Source of the DNA: Alphaproteobacteria bacterium
Lineage (GTDB): Bacteria; Pseudomonadota; Alphaproteobacteria; Rhodobacterales; Rhodobacteraceae
Direction: 5' to 3'
Length of the DNA stretch: 11,473 bases
NCBI GenBank assembly: GCA_024279075.1
Contig: JAJRRX010000462.1
Location: 1 to 11,473 of the forward strand
The position numbers and the translations under genes were made by a program. Numbering within the stretch: the first letter of the stretch is position 1; each line of letters starts with the position of its first letter. The notes beneath the pieces are model-generated. The model ran no database searches. It saw nothing but the letters and a program-made list of their open reading frames with translations, and was not told where the DNA came from. This document shows positions 1-6,140 of this stretch, piece after piece.

Positions 1-1139
1 ACCGCCACCAAGAGCGCAGGATTGGCCATCAGCATGCTCCGCATACCTTCTTTAACGTTGAATTCCTCATAGTCAAAGCGGTCCAGCGGCTCGGTTTTTT
101 TGCCATAAGGCATGCGCAGCATAAAGCGCGGACTGGCAAGGCCAAGGTATTTCGCCTCGGGCATTTTGCCGAGCGCATCCCATGTTTTCTTCACCAACGG
201 GTGGCGGTCCTCGGGCTTAACGCCCATAAACCCAGTGCTAATCGCGCTGATAAAAGGCGCATCCATTTGCGCCGAAACCCGCGCCATACGGGCCAAAAGC
301 TCTGCATGGGTTGGCGTTTCTTCCCATGTATAAAGCCCGATAACCGCTGAAATAGGCCCACCACTTTCATCCTGCATCGGTTTTTCAACCAGCATGTCAT
401 AAAGCCCGCTTTGGCTCACATCCTCTTGCGCGGCAAGGTCCGCCGTGAACTCCTCGACGCTAACATCATAAACCACTACCTCAAGCTCGGCGCTGGCCTC
501 GACCCGCCGCCCCAAAAGCTCGATCGAGCGCCAAGCGGCCTCGATGGATTGAAAGTCAGGATGGTGCAGCACACTGCTCATCGCGGTAGAAAGAGCTGCA
601 TCCACGGCGGCAATCATCGCTTCGGCGCCGTTATCAGTCGCGGATACTATATGCGGGCCGATAATGCGCGAAATCAGGTCTGAGGCCGCGCTGGTCTCGG
701 GCTTGGGCGTGCTATCGCCAATCAAGCTCTGGAAATCGGTCAGCCGCAGATCAGCCGGCGCATCCGCCCCTTTGCTGCGCTTTTTGCTCAGGGCTTTGAA
801 ATCACCAAATTCCCCGCCCCAAGCCTTCATGCGCTCGACGTTTTGCTCAAAATTCCGGCCAGATTTCAGATCGCGCCGCAGCATATTAAGCTCGTTAAAC
901 AGCTCGACATTTTCAAACAGCTCGTCAGGGTGCAGGTCATCCAGCTCGTTTAGCTCCACCTCCACCGCCGAGCCATCATTGCCCAAAGGCAGCGTGAGCG
1001 TGGTGCGAAAGCGCATAATCACGTCTTCCATGGTGTCAAAATCAAGCTTAAAGGCTTTCCTTTTGCCCAGCGCCGCGCCCGTTTCCAGATCGCCCCGATT
1101 GCCACGGCCCGAAAAATCGCCCAGCACCGCTATGCGGAA
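1..1139 (-). other. C-terminal TssB-like/TssC-like sheath module of the fusion protein
   Basis: This segment covers residues 1044 to 1422 of the giant protein. It opens with the FRIAVLGDFSGR motif and continues through a region rich in ELDDLHPDELFENVELF-type sequence, comparable to the TssB fold element that positions sheath subunits. It then enters the VipB/TssC-like fold at about residue 1240 (AAWRSIELLGRRV). Proteins of this kind are annotated in other genomes as T6SS contractile-sheath domain proteins; that family knowledge is from memory. A separate canonical tssC is not in the window and may lie downstream. Confidence 0.8.
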
Positions 1140-4100
1140 TTTGCGTCGCGCGCCTGCGGCATGCTGCAATTTAGCCGCGCTCATGCTGCCAAAATCGGGT
1201 TTAAAAGCCGGCTTTTTGGGCTTGGGCGGCGGGGCAGCCGGGGTGTCGTCATCAAGGTCAAGGTCGTCATCACCCCCAGCCAGCAGGTCATCCAAATCCT
1301 CATCGTCACCCTCCGCAATAAGCGCATCCAAATCCTCATCATCGTCAGAGATATCAGATAAGAGCGCATCTAGATCATCATCTGTATCCTCTGTGCTGTC
1401 GGCCAACAAGCTATCCAGATCATCATCTTCATCGTCTGCCAAAAGCGCATCCAAATCAAGGTCGTCATCCTCCCCATCAGCAACGCTTGCGAGCAAGTCG
1501 TCAAGCCCATCATCCGCGCTATCATCTGTGGCCATAAGCGCGTCCAGATCACCATCATCATCCGCCAGCAACGCCTCCAAATCATCATCGGGCGCGTCTT
1601 CTTCCTCCAAAGGCGTGTCGGCCAAATCCGCCAATAGGTTATCCAGCTCATCGTCGTCACCGTCCTCCGGCGCGGTCTCAGCAAGGGTTTCTAACAGGTC
1701 ATCGAGCCCGCTCTCCTCGGCCTCTTCTTCCGTCGTGTCCAGTGCCATATCGGCGAGCAGATCATCAAGGCCGCCCTCTTCTTCTTCGGCTTCCACACCT
1801 TCCGCCATGCCGCTCAGCAAGTCATTAAGGTCATTATCGTCCTTGTCTTCAAGAGGGGCATCCGCCAACTCGCCAAGCAGCGCCTCCAAGCCATCGTCTT
1901 CAGCTTCTTCCGGCGTGTCTCCGGCCATATCTGCCAGCAGATCATCCAAATTGTCATCATCCGCCGCAGCCTCTTCTGGTGCGGTTTCCGCCATATTGTT
2001 CAGCAGGTCATCAAGGCCATCTTCAAGAGCATCCTCCGGCACCTCCGCCGATAGGCTTTCAAGAATATCCTCAGCATCGTCCTCCTCAGAATCCTCCTCA
2101 AGTGGCGTTTCCGCAACCTCCTCAAGCAGAGCGTCCAAACCGCTGTCCTCTTCCGCGTCCGGTGTTTCGGTCGCCATGTCTGCCAGCAAACCTTCCAAAC
2201 CGTCTTCGTCCGCAGCCTCTTCGGGCGCGCCGTCCGCCACGTCGCTCAGCAGGGCGTCAAGGCCATCATCCTCTGGTGCCTCCGACGCTTCTGCCGACAG
2301 GCTTTCAAGAATGTCCTCGGCATCGTCTGCCTCGGTGTCATCCTCATCCGGCGTATCGGCAGCCATTTCGGCCAGCATGTCTTCCAAATCATCTTCGTCT
2401 TCTGCCGCCTCTTCGGGTGCAGTTTCCGCCACTTCACTAAGGAGATCATCAAGCCCTGTGTCCTCGGGCGAGTCCTCTGGTGCCTCGTCTGCCATATCGC
2501 TGAGCAAGTCTTCAATACCGCTATCTTCTTCTTCAACGGCGGTTTCTGCGATGTCTCCTAGCAGGGCATCCAAATCCTCTGTATCTTCGTCGGCCTCAAC
2601 GGGAGCCTCTTCCGCTATATCCGCCAACAGGTCTTCCACGCCACTATCCTCGGGGGCGTCCTCCACAGCTTCGTCCGCCAGCTCCGCCAGAATATCATTT
2701 GAATCATCGGTTTCGGCTTCAGATTCAGGCAAAAGGGCTGCCATATCGGCGAGCATATCCTCTACCCCGTCATCCTCTGCGGCCTCCTCAACCGCGCTTT
2801 CCGCCATGCCTGCGAGGGCGTCATCAGTGCTGGTGTCAGCGGGGGCATCTTCTGGCGCGTCCAACGCCAAGTCAGCCAAAATATCATCGCTGGCGTCGGG
2901 GGTTTCCCCCTCCGGTTCGGCACTTTCTGCCATGTCTGCCAGCACGTCAGCACTTTGATCCTCTATAATCTCTTCATCCGGCGCGGCCTCGGCCAGCTCT
3001 TTCAGAATATCTGCGCCTTCATCTTGTGTTTCCGAGTCTTCAGCAACTTCCGAAGCCACGCCTGCCAACGCATCCTCAACAGAGGTATCAGCTACGTTTT
3101 CTTCCGGCGCAGCTTCTGCCATACCGGCCAGAATATCATCGCTGGCGTCCTCTTCCGGTTGGTCATCCACCGCGTCCGCCGCCAAGCCCGTGAGGGCGTC
3201 CTCAATGCTGGTATCAACGGGGGTATCTTCCGGCGTGGCCTCAGCCAGCCCTTTTAGGATATCTGCACCTTCATCTTGTGTTTCCGAGTCTTCAACGGCC
3301 TCTGACGCGAGCCCCGTCAGCGCATCTTCGACGGAGGTATCGGCCACGTCTTCTTCTGGCACAGCGTTAGCCATACCGGCCAGAATATCATCGCTGGCAT
3401 TGGGCGTTTCCACCTCCGGCGCGACATTTTCGGCCAATTCAGCCAGAATATTATCACGGCCGTCCTCCTCTGGCGTGTCTTCAACCGCCTCGGCGGCGAC
3501 ACTGGCCAAAGCATCGTCAACGGACGTGTCTACCGTGGCTTCTTCTTGCCCGCTCTCTGCCAAACCTGCCAAGATATCGTCGGAATCGTCGGTTTCGGCC
3601 TCCGGTTCAGGGGCTGTGGCCGCTAGGCTTTCGAGCGTTTCGGCGGTGCTGGTATCGGGCGCGGCTTCATCCGGCGCTTGGGCGGCCATGTTTGCTAGAA
3701 TGTCGCTGCTATCGTCAACTGTTTCCGTCTCTTCTGGTGCGGCGGCTTTCATGGCTTCAAAGGCGGCGTTTTGCTCATCCTCCGCGCTTGCCCCGAGGGC
3801 GAGGGCGCGCAGCTGGTCGGGGTTGGCAACCAAGCGCTCGATCAGCTCCTCGGCCCCGGCTTTACCGTCCATATAGGTCATCAAGTTGGAAAGCTGGGTG
3901 CGGGCTTCCAGCAATTTGCGCAGCGGCTCGACCTTGTTGGCAATTTCTGCCGGGCTGAAATCGCTCATTTTTTCAAACACGAGATCGACCGAGAGGTTGC
4001 CCTCACCCGTCAGTGTATTTGGCACTGAAAACGCCGCGCGCGGCTTCATCGCCTTCATGCGGCTATCAAAATTATCAATGTCGATTTCAAGGAATTTGCG

Positions 4101-4268
4101 GTCTCCCACAGAGCCGATTGGCACCTCTGATTTGCCGGAAAGATCAGACATAACGCCCATCACAAAAGGCAGCTGCACCTTTTTGGTGGCACCATAAAGT
4201 TCCACATCATATTCGATCTGGACCCGTGGCGCGCGGTTGCGGCTGATAAACTTTTGACTGCCCGACAT
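1..4268 (-). CDS. tssB: Giant T6SS sheath protein: TssB - acidic repeat array - TssB/TssC-like module (3' end outside window)
   Basis: The reading frame starts at ATG 4268 and stays open for 1422 codons to the window edge; I checked the frame at several points, including the last 20 codons. Residues 1-160 are a canonical TssB/VipA sheath small subunit: SQKFISRNRAPRVQIEYDVE near the start, then DRKFLEIDIDNFD, LTGEGNLSVDLVF and ARTQLSNLMTYMDGKAGAEE. Residues 185-1008 are an acidic array of about 42 short repeats. A Pro/Lys-rich hinge follows (about 1010-1040), then FRIAVLGDFSGRGNRGD from F1044, which resembles the TssB-like start of sheath-domain proteins. From W1246 the sequence is TssC/VipB-like, including QSGLYDMLVEKP, APFISAIS and YLGLASPRFMLRMPYGKKT. 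The TssC-like part is cut at the window edge and an ordinary TssC would need more residues. The start is fixed by alignment to TssB N-termini and an SD sequence inside the upstream channel gene, one base away. TssB alone is usually about 165-180 residues. Domain identities are firm; sheath incorporation of the fusion is inferred. Confidence 0.9.
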   Translation of the reverse strand, partial: MSGSQKFISRNRAPRVQIEYDVELYGATKKVQLPFVMGVMSDLSGKSEVPIGSVGDRKFLEIDIDNFDSRMKAMKPRAAFSVPNTLTGEGNLSVDLVFEKMSDFSPAEIANKVEPLRKLLEARTQLSNLMTYMDGKAGAEELIERLVANPDQLRALALGASAEDEQNAAFEAMKAAAPEETETVDDSSDILANMAAQAPDEAAPDTSTAETLESLAATAPEPEAETDDSDDILAGLAESGQEEATVDTSVDDALASVAAEAVEDTPEEDGRDNILAELAENVAPEVETPNASDDILAGMANAVPEEDVADTSVEDALTGLASEAVEDSETQDEGADILKGLAEATPEDTPVDTSIEDALTGLAADAVDDQPEEDASDDILAGMAEAAPEENVADTSVEDALAGVASEVAEDSETQDEGADILKELAEAAPDEEIIEDQSADVLADMAESAEPEGETPDASDDILADLALDAPEDAPADTSTDDALAGMAESAVEEAAEDDGVEDMLADMAALLPESEAETDDSNDILAELADEAVEDAPEDSGVEDLLADIAEEAPVEADEDTEDLDALLGDIAETAVEEEDSGIEDLLSDMADEAPEDSPEDTGLDDLLSEVAETAPEEAAEDEDDLEDMLAEMAADTPDEDDTEADDAEDILESLSAEASEAPEDDGLDALLSDVADGAPEEAADEDGLEGLLADMATETPDAEEDSGLDALLEEVAETPLEEDSEEDDAEDILESLSAEVPEDALEDGLDDLLNNMAETAPEEAAADDDNLDDLLADMAGDTPEEAEDDGLEALLGELADAPLEDKDDNDLNDLLSGMAEGVEAEEEEGGLDDLLADMALDTTEEEAEESGLDDLLETLAETAPEDGDDDELDNLLADLADTPLEEEDAPDDDLEALLADDDGDLDALMATDDSADDGLDDLLASVADGEDDDLDLDALLADDEDDDLDSLLADSTEDTDDDLDALLSDISDDDEDLDALIAEGDDEDLDDLLAGGDDDLDLDDDTPAAPPPKPKKPAFKPDFGSMSAAKLQHAAGARRKFRIAVLGDFSGRGNRGDLETGAALGKRKAFKLDFDTMEDVIMRFRTTLTLPLGNDGSAVEVELNELDDLHPDELFENVELFNELNMLRRDLKSGRNFEQNVERMKAWGGEFGDFKALSKKRSKGADAPADLRLTDFQSLIGDSTPKPETSAASDLISRIIGPHIVSATDNGAEAMIAAVDAALSTAMSSVLHHPDFQSIEAAWRSIELLGRRVEASAELEVVVYDVSVEEFTADLAAQEDVSQSGLYDMLVEKPMQDESGGPISAVIGLYTWEETPTHAELLARMARVSAQMDAPFISAISTGFMGVKPEDRHPLVKKTWDALGKMPEAKYLGLASPRFMLRMPYGKKTEPLDRFDYEEFNVKEGMRSMLMANPALLVA
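1245..3716 (-). repeat. Array of about 42 acidic repeats encoded within the TssB fusion
   Basis: This stretch encodes residues 185-1008. Each unit is about 19-22 residues, shortening to 12-16 at the C-terminal end. The pattern is an acidic lead, then a short hydrophobic helix-like core such as LDDLLADMAE, DDILAGMAE or VEDALTGLA, then APEE/TPED-type residues. The N-terminal half alternates two unit types (DTSVEDAL... and DASDDIL...); the C-terminal part degenerates to DDDLDALLADD-type units. Lys and Arg are almost absent and I see no Cys. The regular Leu/Met/Ala spacing suggests many short amphipathic helices joined by acidic flexible turns rather than a plain disordered linker. The unit count is by eye and could differ by a few. 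Confidence 0.88.
2871..3483 (-). repeat. 252-bp direct super-repeat inside the acidic array
   Basis: Near-identical DNA blocks recur exactly 252 bp (84 codons, four protein units) apart. A 27-nt block at 3016-3042 is repeated at 3268-3294, and a 29-nt block at 3118-3146 is repeated at 3370-3398. A related block at 2875-2897 matches 3127-3149 with one difference, giving a third register. A looser pair sits at about 2053 and 2299 (246 bp apart). The pattern indicates growth of the array by duplication of four-unit modules, and possible length variation between strains. Confidence 0.8.
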
Positions 4269-4269
4269 G

Positions 4270-5091
4270 TTAACCCTTTTCCTTCAACAGCGCTTTCATC
4301 TCGGCGAGCTCCGCTTTGGTTTCCTCGTTGGATTTGATCACCATGTTCAAAATCCGCTCCAGTTCTTTATCCTGCGCTTCTTCCACGGCGGCCTGCATTG
4401 TGTTGACCAAAATACCGATAAACAGGTTGAGCACAGCAAAGGATGTGGCGACGATAAACGGCACAAATAGCAGCCACGCCCACGGATAAACCTCCATAAT
4501 CGGCCGGACAATACCCATCGACCAGCTCTCCAGCGTCATGATCTGAAAGAGGGAATAAAGGCTCTCGCCGATGGTGCCAAACCACTGCGGGAAGGCCTCT
4601 TTGTAAAGCATCGTCGCCATCACTGCGAAAATGTAATAGACAATAAACAGCAAGATGATCACCGCGCCCATGCCCGGCAGGGCTTCAAGCAAGGCCCTGA
4701 TAACAGAGCGTAATTGCGGCACCACCGAGAGCAAGCGCATGGCGCGAATAACGCGTAGCGCGCGCAATACCGAAAGGTTGGTCGTGGTCGGCAGCAAGCC
4801 AACAGAAATGATCGTCAGGTCAAACAGGTTCCAGGGCGATTTGAAAAACCGAAAGCCAAAGGCGTAGATTTTAATCACCATTTCGGCGACAAAAATCCAA
4901 AGCACTATGTTATCAAACGCGGTAAGCACGGGCCCTATAGCCTCACTTACCCGCTCAGAGGTGCTTAGCCCGAGCGTAAGCGCATTGAGAACAATCAGCC
5001 CAAGGATTGTATAGCGAATACGCGGGCTCTCGATCCACTGCGCAATTTTCCAGCGGGAGCTTCCCTCTATTGCATCGGTGATTTCGGCCAT
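4270..5091 (-). CDS. Voltage-gated sodium channel, BacNav (NaChBac/NavAb) family
   Basis: This is a 273-residue single-domain, six-transmembrane channel expected to form a tetramer in the inner membrane and pass Na+ on depolarisation. S1 lies at about 27-45 (YTILGLIVLNALTLGLSTSE) and S2 at about 55-78 with acidic E70. S3 contains D91 (WNLFDLTII). S4 at about 107-130 carries gating arginines R110, R113, R116 and R119 at three-residue spacing. The pore helix leads to the filter TLESWSM at 186-192, followed by GIVRPIMEVYPWAW, nearly the same as NavAb from memory. S6 is about 205-232. The tail from about 233 (EEAQDKELERI...) looks like the usual four-helix neck and coiled coil. All elements seem intact, so a functional channel is likely. 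It sits 11 nt after the preceding gene and 1 nt before tssB. BacNav is not a T6SS component, so its presence here is unusual. Confidence 0.93.
   Translation of the reverse strand: MAEITDAIEGSSRWKIAQWIESPRIRYTILGLIVLNALTLGLSTSERVSEAIGPVLTAFDNIVLWIFVAEMVIKIYAFGFRFFKSPWNLFDLTIISVGLLPTTTNLSVLRALRVIRAMRLLSVVPQLRSVIRALLEALPGMGAVIILLFIVYYIFAVMATMLYKEAFPQWFGTIGESLYSLFQIMTLESWSMGIVRPIMEVYPWAWLLFVPFIVATSFAVLNLFIGILVNTMQAAVEEAQDKELERILNMVIKSNEETKAELAEMKALLKEKG
4274..4284 (-). promoter_or_regulatory. Ribosome binding site for the tssB fusion, inside the channel gene's last codons
   Basis: On the minus strand AAGGAAAAGGG precedes the ATG at 4268 by about 5 nt and overlaps the channel's final KEKG codons. 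The channel's TAA (4272-4270) is separated from the next ATG by one base. Ribosomes ending the channel can therefore reinitiate on the sheath gene, linking expression of the two. Confidence 0.75.
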
Positions 5092-5096
5092 GTCAT

Positions 5097-5101
5097 CCCT
5101 C
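5097..5101 (-). promoter_or_regulatory. Ribosome binding site of the sodium-channel gene
   Basis: GAGGG on the minus strand lies 5 nt upstream of the ATG at 5091, in the 11-nt gap after the TAA of the 325-residue gene. It supports this start and a polycistronic arrangement. Confidence 0.65.
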
Positions 5102-5102
5102 G

Positions 5103-6080
5103 TTATTTCCGGCTTTTTGCCGCTTGCTCCAGCTTTTTCAGCCTCGCATCAATCTTATCCATCAACTCTTCAAGCTTTCCAAAGTAATTCATCACTTTGT
5201 CAACTGCGCTTTGAATTTGCTTTCCTAAGCTGGAGCCGATATCCTTTCGCTGGATGCGCTTGAAGACTTCAAGCATGTCTTTATCAAACTTTGCCACAAA
5301 AGTATTCATTGGTTTTGTTGCTTTGGCCAAAGCATCCATAGATTTTTTGAATTCGGCTTTTGCGGCGTCGGATATATCCTTATTTAGGCCCTTTTTAATG
5401 GCCACCGGAATACCGATGAGGACCGCTGCGCGTTTTTTTAAAGCCGATGTTTGCTGCACAAGCCCTGTTTTGAGCTTTGGCAGGGCGTCTTTAATTTCGT
5501 CTTCAAGCTTTTGGGTGGCCTCAGTTTTCGCCGCCCCGCTTGATTTTTGCTCTTGCTTTTTCAGCGCCAGCAAGCCGTCAATTACCCTAACAACCTCGTC
5601 CGCAAAATCAGTTGCAATACCCGTCATGTCTCCGGCGATGCCTGCGGTCAATGATTTGCGTGTGGCTTTAAGCTGGCCAAGGTCATCCCCCGCGCCCGAG
5701 GCGATATCCTCCTGAAATTCAACGAATTTTTCGTTCATATTTTTCACCAAAGCCTTTAGCAGCTTGGGCAGTATCTTGGTAAAGTCGCTGGTGGCTTTCT
5801 TTTTGTCTTTATCGTTTTTGGCTTTTTCGATCGGGGTAAAGGCTTGCCACACCTGTGAAGCATAGAGGCTGAGATCATAGCGAAAAATAGCCCGCGCCTG
5901 CGCCTCCAGCTTGCGTTTATCCCATTTCGAGCTGGTCACAGAAAACTTGCCAGAAATATCCACCCGCGCAGGTTTTTTGAAGCCCTTAATATCAGCTTCG
6001 ATTTTTTTCCACTTTTTCTTATCGAATTCCTGAAACGGATCCATCGACGCCTTTACCGCGATCTCATCATCAATAGCCAT
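5103..6080 (-). CDS. Unrecognised basic, helical 325-residue protein in the T6SS operon
   Basis: I do not recognise this family. The protein is almost entirely predicted-helical and Lys-rich: by hand count about 67 Lys/Arg against 47 Asp/Glu. There is no signal peptide and no clear transmembrane segment; the most hydrophobic stretch, AAVLIGIPVAIKKG at about 218-231, is short. The N-terminus (MAIDDEIAVKASMDPFQEFD) is followed by a region with Trp and aromatic residues (about 50-85), long heptad-like helices, and a C-terminal coiled coil (MNYFGKLEELMDKIDARLKK, about 297-316). The ATG at 6080 has TAAGG about 7 nt upstream. The DNA is visibly more AT-rich than the flanking core genes (for example 23 of 60 bases are G/C in 5341-5400), partly owing to Lys codons. 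Its place between clpV and tssB suggests an effector, effector partner or structural accessory, but no motif decides this. Confidence 0.85.
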   Translation of the reverse strand: MAIDDEIAVKASMDPFQEFDKKKWKKIEADIKGFKKPARVDISGKFSVTSSKWDKRKLEAQARAIFRYDLSLYASQVWQAFTPIEKAKNDKDKKKATSDFTKILPKLLKALVKNMNEKFVEFQEDIASGAGDDLGQLKATRKSLTAGIAGDMTGIATDFADEVVRVIDGLLALKKQEQKSSGAAKTEATQKLEDEIKDALPKLKTGLVQQTSALKKRAAVLIGIPVAIKKGLNKDISDAAKAEFKKSMDALAKATKPMNTFVAKFDKDMLEVFKRIQRKDIGSSLGKQIQSAVDKVMNYFGKLEELMDKIDARLKKLEQAAKSRK

Positions 6081-6109
6081 TTTGAAACCTTATAATATTG
6101 GTGTGGGAA

Positions 6110-6133
6110 AGGGGGCGTAAAAAAACGCCCCCT
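6110..6133 (-). terminator. Intercistronic stem-loop between the two basic-protein genes
   Basis: A perfect 9-bp inverted repeat (AGGGGGCGT / ACGCCCCCT on the minus strand) with a 6-nt T loop begins about 7 nt after the TGA of the 382-residue gene. It has the GC-rich stem of an intrinsic terminator, but the downstream side in the direction of transcription is TTCCCAC, not a run of T. I expect partial termination, or 3'-end protection of the upstream transcript, rather than full termination. The following start codon is about 30 nt further on. Confidence 0.6.
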
Positions 6134-6140
6134 GAAAAAT

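Noticed and set aside
664..2958. Long plus-strand reading frame of 764 codons, extremely Ser-rich
   Set aside because: It is the antisense shadow of the acidic repeat array: GAT/GAC/GAA-rich sense codons read as TC-rich Ser codons on the other strand. It has no recognisable domain, and the minus-strand frame has clear TssB and TssC homology at both ends.
1245..3716. CRISPR array or non-coding tandem repeat
   Set aside because: Repeats are imperfect, in frame, vary by codon, and have no unique spacers. They are coding.
1245..3716. RTX or calmodulin-like calcium-binding repeats
   Set aside because: The units lack the GGxGxDxxx nonapeptide of RTX and the 12-residue EF-hand loop pattern. Nonspecific metal binding by acidic residues remains possible.
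3190..3876. Plus-strand Ser/Ala-rich frame
   Set aside because: Same antisense effect over the N-terminal part of the repeat array.
6085..6105. A promoter at the TATAAT-like sequence (plus strand TATAAT; minus strand ATTATA)
   Set aside because: The TATAAT reads on the plus strand, where no gene follows. On the minus strand no good -35 box is seen, because the stem-loop occupies that space.
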